Positions 1-8,985 of a DNA stretch of 23,597 nucleotides are shown here, one piece after another. Below the pieces are notes generated by a model. That model worked only from the letters and a program-made list of their open reading frames with translations. It was not told the origin of the DNA and did no database searches. The stretch is from Isoetes engelmannii. Taxonomy: Eukaryota > Streptophyta > Lycopodiopsida > Isoetales > Isoetaceae. Each line of letters begins with the position of its first letter. Positions within the stretch are counted from its first letter, which is position 1. Position numbers and translations under genes: made by a program. The stretch spans positions 1 to 23,597 of the forward strand of contig JAANSK020247609.1 in the NCBI GenBank assembly GCA_011763485.2, read 5' to 3'.

Positions 1-87
1 GTATATTATACTGTTGATCAAGACATTGATGCAGGAGATGAGCTTACTATATGCTATGTGGGTGCAATGAATATGAAGATAGAATAG
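1..87 (+). CDS. 3' end of a SET-domain-like protein (partial, cut by window start)
   Basis: Frame 1 from base 1 is open and ends with TAG at 85-87. It reads as 28 residues containing DIDAGDELTICYV. That pattern resembles the C-terminal part of SET-domain lysine methyltransferases, where an I-x-A/K-G-E/D-E-L-T-I-x-Y segment follows the catalytic NHS motif and the Tyr lines the active site. The rest of the domain lies outside the window. The protein would end about 13 residues after this Tyr, without a visible post-SET cysteine cluster. It may be the last exon of a live gene or a fragment. The assignment rests on one short motif, so confidence is moderate. Confidence 0.45.
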   Translation, partial: VYYTVDQDIDAGDELTICYVGAMNMKIE

Positions 88-99
88 AATTGAATTGTT

Positions 100-146
100 T
101 TTTATCGTCCACGGAGGCCAATCGATTTATGGGACTTTAAGGTGGT
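100..146 (+). repeat. Short duplicate of a segment of the 1288-1473 ORF
   Basis: Bases about 104-140 closely match 1345-1382; both read FYRPxRPIxLWD. The copy here ends in TAA soon after the conserved block, just downstream of the SET-like stop codon. I see no reading frame around it. It could be a second fragment of the same plastid-like donor or a small local duplication. Confidence 0.45.
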
Positions 147-675
147 CATGTCTCTATGGTAAAACAAGTTTGTCTAATCTATGTGTCTAAAACTATCTAA
201 TGTTTGGCAAAAGTTTGCAAATTTTGGAAGTTTCATTTTCTTGTGTTTGGGTAAACTTTTCACATTTTCTCATCATACTTTCGAACGTTTGGCTAAAATA
301 GTAATGGGTCCAAACCATAGGAAAAAATAATTGGCTATTTTTTGTTTATTCAAAAAAATTCCTCCATGTTACTTTAGCCAAGGTTTCTCTCTAAAATGCT
401 AAGATTTAGCCATTTTGTTAAACTTAGTTACTAAAGTTTACGCTGATTGTATCAGGAGACGAGCCAAAATCAATGCTTCATTTTCTCATACTGTTCTGCT
501 GCAACAGTAGAAGCTTTCATTTTGACCGGGAAGATAGCCGCTCAAGATCCAGTTACAAAGGCCACTAACATCAACAACTGCCTAGATTGTGAAGGGATCA
601 TCAGCCTGTCAATCAACAGACAACAAGTACGCACTAGAAGAAAGTCTAAGAGGCAATGACACAGAGAGATAAGCT

Positions 676-1025
676 ATGCTCAGATGGATGCAGAGGGATT
701 GGGAAGTCATGAATAAGATTATGAAATACCTGGATGATACGTTGATTGCTCAGGTTGAAGCAGTCGACGATGCAAAAGATGTTTGGGAGCAGCTTTTAAG
801 GAGAAACACTTCTTCCAACATGCAAACCTTTATTCAGTGGTTTTCACAACGAAGTGGAAGGATGAGTATATTTCAAAGGCCAAAGCTGTTGCCTTACAAC
901 TCCAACGTATGGAGAAAGGGTTAGACGATGACTTAATTATAGAAGCATGTCTGCTGGGTTTACTTGCGTTCTACAATAATTTGAAGAATAGTATTGGCTC
1001 CTCGGAGCATATGCAGCTGGACTGA
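676..1025 (+). pseudogene. Ty1/copia gag fragment (UBN2-type), frameshifted
   Basis: Two overlapping frames together give one gag-like protein. The first (from 676) reads IMKYLDDTLIAQVEAVDDAKDVWEQL. After a frame change near 795-800, the second continues with KEKHFFQHANLYSVVFTTKWKDEYISKAKAVALQL and ends with GLDDDLIIEACLLGLLAFYNNL. The run of a helix, a W-E/D-x-L block, an L-x-x-L-x-x-L-like spacing and a closing LLxxLxxxYxxL motif is the usual pattern of the UBN2 gag domain of copia retrotransposons. No zinc knuckle, protease, integrase or reverse transcriptase follows, so only a 350-bp piece remains. The leading stretch 447-659 is open but I do not recognise it. Confidence 0.55.
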
Positions 1026-1098
1026 ACATTACCAAAATAGGGGAGAATAAAAGAAGATTATCTCTCTATCCCACAACCTCCTATGTGATGCGAAAAAA

Positions 1099-1172
1099 AC
1101 ACTCTTAGTTCGGTTCGGTAGAACATAGGTTTCCAAAACCTGATGTCGTAGGTTCAAATCCTACAGAGTATG
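1099..1172 (+). tRNA. trnW-CCA: Plastid-type tRNA-Trp (CCA), decayed nuclear copy
   Basis: A full 74-nt cloverleaf can be drawn. The acceptor arms are 1099-1105 and 1165-1171 (6 of 7 pairs, one C-A mismatch). The D arm is 1108-1111 with 1121-1124. The anticodon stem is 1126-1130 with 1138-1142, and the seven-base loop TTCCAAA places anticodon CCA at 1133-1135. The T arm is GTAGG/CCTAC around loop TTCAAAT, and the discriminator is G1172. There is no encoded CCA tail. The sequence is close to what I remember of land-plant chloroplast trnW-CCA, and nearly all differences are G-to-A or C-to-T. That pattern suggests a plastid fragment decaying in the nucleus. A nuclear trnW would look different. 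It is probably not functional, though the fold is largely intact. Confidence 0.8.
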
Positions 1173-1270
1173 ATTTTGATAATAAAATTGATTTGATGTG
1201 TTTTTTCCTTTTCCATAATCAAATTTTGAACTCAATTAGATTCATTAATAAAACAGTAAAATTTTCTGAT

Positions 1271-1280
1271 GGAGGAGGTG
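1271..1280 (+). promoter_or_regulatory. Shine-Dalgarno-like GGAGGAGGTG upstream of the small ORF
   Basis: GGAGGAGGTG lies 7 bases before the ATG at 1288. This is a near-ideal bacterial or plastid ribosome-binding site and has no role in nuclear translation. It supports an organelle origin for the downstream ORF. Confidence 0.5.
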
Positions 1281-1287
1281 AATTAAA

Positions 1288-1473
1288 ATGGAGCCTAAAG
1301 GGGAGGAAATAAAGAAGAAGAAGAGGAAGAGGAAGAAAGTGGTATTTTATCGTCCAGGGAGACCAATCGGCCTATGGGACCCAAGCAAAGATAGAACAAC
1401 AATTGTATTACAGCCAGGATTAGACCTCCCCCCCCTTCCCGAAGGGTTTTCGAGGGAAAAACCTTGGCAGTAA
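1288..1473 (+). CDS. Small basic ORF, plastid-like, function unknown (61 aa)
   Basis: The ORF encodes 61 residues. It has a strongly basic start (a KKKKRKRKK run at about residues 9-18), a central FYRPGRPIGLWDP block and a Pro-rich end (LPPLPEGF). It begins 115 bases after the plastid-like trnW and has a Shine-Dalgarno-like leader, so it probably came from the same or a neighbouring piece of plastid DNA. I could not match it to any plastid ribosomal or photosystem protein I remember. A run of eight C residues near 1430 marks a likely frameshift site, so the native frame may continue differently. A shorter copy of the central block lies at about 104-140. It is likely not expressed here. Confidence 0.35.
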   Translation: MEPKGEEIKKKKRKRKKVVFYRPGRPIGLWDPSKDRTTIVLQPGLDLPPLPEGFSREKPWQ

Positions 1474-1636
1474 TAAGTCTGCTGATATATTGTACAATGT
1501 TACATCAAAATTCAGTTATGGCGCAGATGGGCACAGCTGAGCCCGCGCCTCCATGACCTCCTGAAGGTATGACCCAAGAGACCCCACAAAAGTCTGTGCT
1601 TAATAACAGATGCAAGTGTTAGTTAGGAACTACCAA

Positions 1637-3960
1637 CTACAGATACTGCACCCGGACTTCATATGTTGGGCAGGCCTGCAGAGCGTGGTGTTCATCCTCT
1701 ACGACATTTTGGTGACAGCACTGGCAGATCCTGTCTTCGCCTTCCTCCCGAGCCCATCGTCTCGTCTCAATACGAAGGCGATGCCCACCCGTGCGGATGG
1801 AAGTTATGAGCCTGCACTTTTTCATGGGCAAAGGGGTGTGCAGGTATTGGTACGGGCTCTTGTGAGCATGGGGTTCACTTGTTGCCAATAGTGTGCCAGT
1901 TTGACGTGTGCCAGGACCTCTGCATCCAACAATTTGCTAAGGAAAGAAGCATCGAGATATTGTTTTAGTTCATTGTGATCCTTCTTTGTACGAACTTGCA
2001 CGCATCTATGTATCTGGACGTTCCACTGGGAAAGCCACTGGGCCTGTTTATCCTTCCAGCAGGCTTTGAGGCGTTGCGGACCCATTGCAACGATCAAGCC
2101 ATATTGGATAGGTGACCCTGGGTTTTATATAGTGTAGGACGTATATACCATGTGAGCTAATCGGGGTAGACTTTTTTGGACTTAAATTGTACATATACGT
2201 ACAAAATTATGGGGTATTTTTGGGTGTAATCTAGTGTAATATACATACGATAAGAGTTCTTTTGAACTCTGGATTAGGAATATACGAAGGGGTTTTTGTT
2301 GACCCCATTAATGCACATGGTGTATCCCCATTACAATTGGTAAAACCCCCGGGGCAGGCGAGCAGCATCCATACAAACCACTTTCTATAAATAAAGGACA
2401 TGGTGCCTCACTGTTGTCCGCTGGAGGGGTAGGAAACCCGTTTCTTGCAGCAGTAACTGATATGGAACCGTGCTCTTCATCCCAAGTGCACATGCCAAGA
2501 AAGCCTTCTATACCTGTTCCAGGTCATTCCATGTGACGAGGGATATGACAGGACCCCACACCTCAACTCCCATACAAGAGAACTGGCTCAACCAAAGCTC
2601 TGAACAGGCGTGACTGGTGATCCCAAGCATACAACTCCATCTGGTGACTACTGTTCTGCATGGCATATAAAGCTTTCCAGCCCGCCGTAGTACACAATTG
2701 GATGCAGGTATCCCAGTGCGTGGTGGTCGAGAACTCAATGCCAAGTACTTGTATGTGTGAGTCACTTCCATGTTCTGTCCCTGATATGTGAAGGTAGGGG
2801 ACCATGGGCGACGAGAGGAGGCCACAAGCAGGACCTTAGTTTTGGCAAAGTTAACTCGCATGCTTGTGTAGTAGCAGAAAGTTTTGAGAGCATTCAAATG
2901 GCCTTGTATGTCTTCTGGAGTGTGTGCCAGGAGGTCCACGTCATCGACGTATATGAGTTGCCCCTGATTATGTGATGCAGGAGCAGAGTGCCCATTCCCC
3001 CATGCTCTGTCAGCCAATGTTCCAACTGATCAATGTATAAGCCAAAGAGTGTAGGAGGAGAAAGGGGGCAACCCTGATGGACTCACGGCTGCCCTGATGG
3101 TGTCAGGCATCCTGAACATGCCTTATACAACCTATACATTGTGCTCTGTAAGTCTATAGGAGTCCCGAGCTGTTGCAATCTGTCCCATAACTTGTCCCAA
3201 GGAATTGTGTCAAAAGCTTTGGCAAAGTCAACAAAACAGCAGTAGGGTCTTGCCGACAGTTCCTGCTATCCTCGATTATGGTTCCCAGAGCGACGATGTG
3301 GTCTATGGTGTGGAGTGTCTGGGACGGAAGCATGCCTGGATGAGAGCACGCGCATCTGAATCTTTTGCTCATATTGTCATCCGCCACTCTAGAATGGTAG
3401 CTAGGAGCTTTGCAAAGAGAGAGCTAACCATGATAGTGCGGTTGTTGGACGAGCAGTGAGGATCACCGGCCTTATATATGGGTATGACTCTGCTGTAGGT
3501 CCACTGAGGAGGAAACCTTCTTGCAGTGCTTTATTGAATAATGCTGTCAGAACATGCATCACTGGTGGCCCGGCCCATTTGAGAAGCTCCGCCTGCATAT
3601 CATCTAGATCTATTGTCTTCCCGTTAGTTAGGCGCTGCAGGCTTATGATAACATCATCCATTGTGATGACTAGTAGCAGTCCCGTCTGTGGGGGTACCGA
3701 CGTCTGACCGCCCAATGGATTATATAGCTGCTACAGGTATTGGACCCATTGCTCTGCAGTGATGTTCTCTGTGGGTTGACTCCTTTGTCCCAAATGTCCT
3801 GGGGTGATGTTCCAAGAAGTAGAACATCTATTGCTGGTGTCTCTCAAGGTAGGCAGGCTTCTTGTCCTTGAGGAATCTACAGTATTGGGTGACGACATGT
3901 GTGCAAAGAAGGGCAAGCAGTTGTGGGTGAAAGCGTGGAGCTAGGGGGCATTTTTGTGCC
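1637..3960 (-). pseudogene. Non-LTR (LINE-type) retrotransposon reverse transcriptase, degenerate
   Basis: Read from 3960 down, broken frames give the successive parts of a LINE polyprotein. ENITAEQWVQYL lies near 3770-3735. A pre-palm segment (LQRLTNGKTIDLDDMQAELLKWAGPPVMHVLTALFNKAL) follows at about 3660-3510. Reverse-transcriptase motif A (FVDFAKAFDTIPWDKLW) is near 3236-3185, and a motif-B-like QGCPLSPPTLFGLYIDQLEHWL near 3080-3015. The catalytic YVDD is at 2951-2940, and a thumb/connection segment continues to about 2360. The C-terminal part resumes at about 2115 and ends with a zinc-finger-like CQCC...EDEHHALQACP at about 1735-1640. Stops and frameshifts occur throughout, so it is dead. 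No AP-type endonuclease is visible upstream of 3960. A 240-bp repeat is inserted at 2116-2355. The catalytic motifs make the family assignment firm, but the clade is not resolved. Confidence 0.85.
2116..2355 (-). mobile_element. MITE-like element inserted in the LINE (copy 1)
   Basis: This is a 240-bp non-coding insertion between the RT part and the zinc-finger part of the LINE. Its ends form imperfect inverted repeats (CCCTGGGTTTTA at 2116-2127; GGTAAAACCCCCGGGGC at 2339-2355). It is flanked by AGGTGA (2110-2115) and AGGCGA (2356-2361), a likely decayed target duplication. The reverse complement aligns over most of its length with 16610-16857: the GCCCCGGGGG head, a run of about four A or C-rich AAAAAACCCC-like blocks, a CGTATATGTAC-type motif and an ACATGG tail. 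It is non-autonomous; no protein is encoded. Confidence 0.6.
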
Positions 3961-4306
3961 AGCCAAGAACTCACTAAGCGCCCAGTTTATACCTCGTTTA
4001 TAATCTCCTCTAGTCCGGGTATGTGAGTCTCTGCTTGTTTTTCACGAAGATCTTCAGCTTAGATCACTTCGGAACCCAAAAGTTTTCTCCTTGCAAGTAA
4101 AGTTCCAATGCCAGAAGTGCTAGGTTCTTGGTTCGGCTGTCGTCAAGAGCAAGCACTGAACTGGGGAACGGATATTGGGGCCATAGCTAGATCAAGAATT
4201 GGTGATTGGAATGGAGGTAGAGAGTGCAGGACTAAGATGATGAAGGCGAGGCAAACCAGACAAGAATAATTTAAAATCCAAAAATAGTGCGGCTGCAGAG
4301 CGGTGT
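3961..4306. other. Unassigned spacer between LINE and MITE-like element
   Basis: This stretch holds no frame longer than chance and no recognisable element. It may include the eroded 5' part of the minus-strand LINE, but its translation is full of stops and shows no endonuclease motif. Confidence 0.4.
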
Positions 4307-5018
4307 CTCGGGGGATCCACCTTCTTGATAAGGGATATGCCACCTGCGTGTATAGGGTGGCCAAAAAACCCCTATATACACCATTTTTCAAGTGTAAAAC
4401 CCCTACCATACAGCATTTGAATGTTGCTTCAAACATAACCCCTCTCGATCTTATACTTCAAATCATCATTGCAAAACCCCTCCCATACAATCTCATGATA
4501 ACATTATTTTTACATGCTGACCAAATTTTTACATAACGTAAGTTATAGAATGACGCAGTAGATCAAACATCTTTTTCCATGTTCTCAAATGCAATGCACA
4601 AAATCAATACAATTCATACATCTGATAGTATATGCCAAAGTAGAAAACTTAGCTTAAGTTCCTCTCCATATACATTTCAATTTATGTACAACTAGGATGC
4701 CAAAAAAGTATGGATTCTCCAAGGGGATCCACCTATATGTATTTTGGATGTGGCATCTGCATCTCTAATAGGCGATAAAAAAAACCTCTTAGTGTACACT
4801 CAGATGGTTTAGACACACACAGTGCATCTCCCTTGTGGCTTCTGTGTATCATACGGTTTGATTCTCTGCCAACTATGCACCCCCTCCCCTTTATATACAA
4901 GGAATTAAGAGAAAAATAGTACTTTTTTCCTTATGTATACGTACATGGAAGACCTAAAATGAACCCCTCCAGGTGCTTGCACGTGGCGTTGGGAGGGGCT
5001 TATAGATGACTCCCCCTT
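4307..5018 (+). mobile_element. 712-bp MITE-like element with perfect 9-bp target-site duplication (copy 2)
   Basis: GAGCGGTGT occurs at 4298-4306 and again at 5019-5027, exactly bounding the element. The ends are imperfect inverted repeats: CTCGGGGGATCCACC at 4307-4321 and ATGACTCCCCCTT at 5006-5018. The head resembles 16610-16690 (GGGGGAT, then a TATGCCACCTGCGTGTA-type block, then AAAAAACCCCTATATAC). A second, diverged head starts near 4718 (AAGGGGATCCACC), so the element is either a composite or contains an internal duplication. The tail (GTATACGTACATGG to CACGTGG, 4937-4986) matches the tails of the other copies. A 9-bp duplication suggests the Mutator-like superfamily. There is no transposase, so it depends on enzymes encoded elsewhere. 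Confidence 0.65.
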
Positions 5019-5027
5019 GAGCGGTGT

Positions 5028-7027
5028 ATATCATTAATCATGGCAGTATGGAACTCTCGAATTTATGCATTGGGTACATATGTACATGTATAAAAAGGGC
5101 TACAATTCTAGATACCCTTTCATGCTTTTATTCTAAGAGCCTTTATTCCCTTGCATTATTCTCCGTTACCATTGTCACCATATAACCTTTTATTTTATTT
5201 TTTTCTTTTTTCATCCGTGAGTTGGAGGGATGGCCATATCCACCACCCATTGCAGACTCTTGCACTCATTTCATAACTACTACTATAGGAGGAGGCCACG
5301 AAGGGGTCTCGATACTCACTTTTTCGTAGGCACTATTCTAAAGTCGGGCCCATAAAGATCCCTCCGTGTATGCTATCTATCAACACGCGCGGCGTCCTGG
5401 ATGAACTCAGCCGCCACAATGGGAGGATATCATACTACCCACATGAAAAACCTGGACTTGCTACTTCAGATGACCGCCTGAGGGTCAGCCTGGGTGTCCC
5501 CACTTGCCAAACGTTCACGTGTCCACATGATCTAGAAAAAAGAACGCTGCTATAAATGGCGCAAATCCAGATTCCAGCCCTATCACAGCACAAGGCTGCT
5601 ACTATGCGAAGCGGGATTCATTACTCCAGCTGCCAGGCTCTTGCTAAGGGACTGGTTGGGACGTCCTGTCTCTCCTCCAACCCTCTGGACCCACCTATGC
5701 ACTACCCAATGCACATATGCTCCCATTCAATTGTCCTTCCACTATGTCCTTCTCTTATTGCTCTTACCCAATTAAGACCACGACCACAAATTGAGACCCA
5801 GACCACAAATGGAAAAATCCCTATTTTCCTCCTCCCACCCACCTCCCCCCCAACCCCCTGAACTATAGGACAAAAGCTAATAGAAGGTCAAAAAAGGCCT
5901 CTGTCTACCCCAGATAACCAAGGATTTTCACATCTGCCCAAGGTTCACATCTGCCCAAGGCAGATGCAGATCCAGATTCAGATACAAGGGAAAGCTATAA
6001 GCATGAAGCATCCCTAAGAAACTATGCAAAACTGTCGAGTCTAAACGACCACCTCGGTTCCCTAGCTAAAAATTAGTTGGCCAGATTTATATTAGAAACA
6101 AAAATATGACACTCTTGTTGCCTTGCAATGTATGGATATGTGCCACAAGATGCTAAGTTAGCTTAAAATTGCTACAAAATACTAAGATATACATAGTGTA
6201 AGCACAATCAGATGTTGGATGTAATCTAATTAACTACGGATTTGAAGAATCAAAATGCAGAGCCGCTACTAGTAGAGACAAAAGACAAAGTAGCAATCCA
6301 TCACAAGATAGACAATAATCTCTGGAAAAGACATGCCTGATGGTACAGAGGGTTATTATGGATACAAAATGAGAATATGGAAATGGGTAGGACAGTATGA
6401 GTGAAAAGATAAATGCCAACAGCCTTAAAGCCCAACATCAAAATGAGAGAGTTCATGAACAACATAGAGCTAAGTAGAGCTAGTTCACTAGACAAAACCC
6501 ATATGCATATACTAATCACCACTGCACGCAAAGGACAAGAAGCCAACTGGTCTGTTTACAACGGGAAAAACTCAATACAACTCGCTAGATAGGAACCTGG
6601 TCCAAGATTCAAGCAAGAATCGGAAAGATCTGTAAGGCAAATGAGTTGTTCTTGGCCAAGCTACCCTGGTCTGTCTAGTTCAAATGTGAAGCCCCCAAAA
6701 AAGGTCGAAACCTGGCTCTGAAGCTATGGTTTACCTGATCCATAAATCTGGACTCTCTTGTCGTCGAGACAGAGCATCCTAGCCGCAGGAAAAGGGGAAA
6801 TAGGGCAAAATAGACTTATAGCAGATTATTCCGAGGCAGAACATAACAAAACCATGGTCCAAGTTGAAATCAAGAAACGCCTGAAATACGACGAAATAGG
6901 ACAAAATGCGCGATTTATATGCAAAGAATACATAGCACCACATCGCGAAAACTCTGTCATGAACCCTAAATGCGGAAAAGCTGCTTGAGTCATGCTTTAT
7001 CCTGCACCATTCCTTCTAGCACTAGCC
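5028..7027. other. Unassigned intergenic DNA
   Basis: Two kilobases without a credible gene. Frames at 5370-5555 and 5556-5861 are open but of low complexity and show no domain. The only clear structure is a 17-bp perfect tandem repeat at 5927-5960 followed by CAGAT-rich sequence. Minus-strand 6230-7010 has transcript-like composition (a TTTAGGGTTC near 6971-6962 resembles a 5' UTR telo box), but I cannot support any protein. Confidence 0.4.
5927..5966 (+). repeat. 17-bp perfect tandem duplication with hairpin
   Basis: TTCACATCTGCCCAAGG occurs twice head to tail, at 5927-5943 and 5944-5960. The second copy runs into GGCAGATG, so CATCTGCC (5948-5955), loop CAA and GGCAGATG (5959-5966) form an eight-pair hairpin. 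The sequence then continues as degenerate CAGAT repeats to about 5985. Confidence 0.75.
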
Positions 7028-7128
7028 TTTTTTTTTTTTTGTTTTTTTTTTTGAAGAACTTTTCTCAATGTATTAAAAGAATAACAATGGTACAAGAAGA
7101 GTGAGGAGCAAGAAGAGCTGCCCCGAAG
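7028..7128 (-). mobile_element. Oligo(T) and 3' end of a minus-strand retroelement
   Basis: Thirteen Ts, a G and eleven Ts (7028-7052) read as a poly(A) tail on the minus strand. The sequence before the tail is AT-rich with a TTGTACCATTGTTATTC-like stretch, as in plant LINE 3' UTRs. Very similar wording (AATGGTACAATG near 11009-11020) precedes the poly(T) of the insertion starting at 10959, suggesting a shared 3' end recognised by the same LINE machinery. The body of this element would lie to the right (minus strand 7129-7372 is open in two frames but unrecognised) and may be truncated where the plus-strand LINE begins. Confidence 0.5.
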
Positions 7129-8154
7129 ATGCCGCGATACCCCACCACTCCATTATCTTCTCAATTACAACTGCACAAAGCATCCATTATCATCTACTAT
7201 CCCCAGGAAGTCTCGCCAGATGACGAACTTCCTCTCTGCCAACCCCGGGAACACCTGAAAGCTCTGAAACAACTTGTACCTCAGCCGGGGGATCAAAGAG
7301 ACCGAAGGCTGCTGGACCCTTTGCCTGCTTTGCAGCCTTTGCCCACCTCTCTTCCGGTGCATAGTGGTTCATGGCATTTTCAGTTTTGGCTGCAGCTTCT
7401 TAATGGTTCGGAGATCCAGCGCATGTTCCCATCCATTTTGCTCCCAGGTGATCCTGGTGCTGCTCGAGCCTCAGCCGGGGCTGCAGGTGGTTGTGTAGGG
7501 GGCAGCGTATGGTCTTCAGATGGAGTAGCCATTGGTGGTGGTCGGAGTATCTCTAGTGACTCAGTTGGTGGCATAGGGAGGGGCCGTGGTGTGCGAGGCT
7601 CTGGCAGGGGTGCTGCTGGTCGCCCCTCTTATATGGGCAGGGTTGGGGGTAGCGGTGGAGCCCCAGGCAAGGGCCGTACATCTGATATTGGTGTGAGTAG
7701 GCCTGAGGGTGTTTCTGACCCAGGCGAGGGCCGTGCATATGGCTTAGGAGATGTTGGTGTGAGTAGGCCTGAGGGCGGCTTGGATGGCGGTTCTGATGGT
7801 AGCCCTCATGACAGGCAGGCAGCTAGGATTCATGAAGCATCCCGGTCGGTGTGCTTGGCTGAGAAGGTTGACCGTATTTCGGAGATTAACCCCTTGGCAT
7901 TAGAGGATGTTCCTGGTGAGCGGGGGACCAGTGTTCCGCATGGCTCTATGAGAATGGAGGGTATTGATGGGGATGATGCGAAAGGGGGGTCTGTGCCCGG
8001 CTGGGATGTCAGGCAGGATGCTGTGGTTCATCAGGCCTCCCAGTTGGTCAGTTGGGCGGATAAGGTTGCTCACATCTCTGGGATCAATCCTCTGGCGTTA
8101 GAAGTTGACCCTGTAGATAGGGGAGCTTGTATAAATGCTTCTCCTATGGGATGA
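7129..8154 (+). CDS. LINE ORF1, Gly-rich gag-like protein with internal duplication (341 aa)
   Basis: This is an uninterrupted 341-residue frame directly upstream of an endonuclease ORF, in the order expected for ORF1 and ORF2 of a plant LINE. Residues about 115-220 are rich in Gly, Arg and Ser (GRGRGVRGSGRGAAGR), as in RNA-binding tails. VGVSRPEG is repeated. The C-terminal third has two diverged copies of a roughly 35-residue unit, at about 232-266 and 298-332. Each contains A-x-K-V-x-x-I-S-x-I-N-P-L-A-L-E, and the second has SWADKV, reminiscent of LINE gag proteins. There is no CCHC knuckle. The start at 7129 is only the first ATG; the first 80 residues lie over the minus-strand retroelement end and may not belong. 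The stop overlaps the ORF2 start as ATGA (8151-8154). An intact frame in an otherwise broken element is notable. Confidence 0.55.
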   Translation: MPRYPTTPLSSQLQLHKASIIIYYPQEVSPDDELPLCQPREHLKALKQLVPQPGDQRDRRLLDPLPALQPLPTSLPVHSGSWHFQFWLQLLNGSEIQRMFPSILLPGDPGAARASAGAAGGCVGGSVWSSDGVAIGGGRSISSDSVGGIGRGRGVRGSGRGAAGRPSYMGRVGGSGGAPGKGRTSDIGVSRPEGVSDPGEGRAYGLGDVGVSRPEGGLDGGSDGSPHDRQAARIHEASRSVCLAEKVDRISEINPLALEDVPGERGTSVPHGSMRMEGIDGDDAKGGSVPGWDVRQDAVVHQASQLVSWADKVAHISGINPLALEVDPVDRGACINASPMG

Positions 8155-8985
8155 ATAGGTCAATTCTAAGCTGGAATGTGAGGGGGGTGCGGTCCTCTAG
8201 TAGCAAGAGGGCCCGTGTTTCTTTGGCACTTTGTCAGTTTCACTCGAACATTGTCTGTAATCAGGAACATAAGTGCCATAGGGGTCATATGACACAATTG
8301 ATGGATATGGTTGGCAGGCAATTTGCATCTATTGCCTCTTCCTCTGGGCGGACTAGCGGGGGCACTCTCATTGCATAGAGGATGGATGTGCATGTCACGT
8401 ACTCTGCAGCGGATAAGTTTGGTCGATGGGCAATAATCAAGTGGTTAGAGGGAGGACAAGAATGGGGGATTGTTAATGTTTATGCCCCCAATCAGCCTTC
8501 TCGGCGGGGTGCTTTGTGGGCCACAATCAGGAATTAGTTATGGAATCCTGGTGGTGTGCAAGTAGCCTAGTTGTTATTAGGAGATTTCAATATGGTGGAG
8601 CGTGTGGAGGATCGCTCTAGCTCTGGCACCCAGGTCATCCAAGCTTTTGAGAGGGACCAATGGTCTAGCTTGCTGCAGGATTTGGCTATGGTGGAGTTCA
8701 CCTATTGCAATAGGCAGATTGGGGCAGGCCGGGCGTATGCTAGGCATGACAGGTGCTATGCCTCCCCATGTGCCTTGGATGGAGTGCCCTCTTTGCGTAG
8801 GAGCAACATTTTGTCCACTTCCATCTCGGATCATTAACCTCAGGTGTTGTCCAGTCAGGGTGTTGTCTCTCCCCGGCCCTCTAGGTCGGTGTTTCAGTTG
8901 AACACCCGACTTCTGGCTGACGAGGAATTCTCGGCTCGGTGCCAGGAATTGTGGCTTGATACATTCTCCTATGTGGGCGGTATGT
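8151..8985 (+). pseudogene. LINE ORF2, AP-type endonuclease domain, truncated and with stops
   Basis: From ATG at 8151 the frame reads SILSWNVRGV, the classic N-terminal motif of LINE apurinic-type endonucleases. It continues with a C-NQEHK block (the E of the catalytic NQET-like motif), WGIVNVYAPN and LLGDFNMV, whose D and N are catalytic-site residues. Next come FTYCN, then RHDRCYAS in place of the usual R-LDR motif, and finally ISDH at the expected C-terminal position with the catalytic D and H. The frame is broken by stops at 8376-8378 (TAG), near 8535, near 8569 and after SDH at 8836-8838, yet the reading frame itself is constant. The RT half expected next is absent: after about 8985 the sequence is unrelated. 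Loss of the 3' part is unusual for LINEs, which normally lose the 5' end, so deletion or recombination is likely. Confidence 0.8.
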
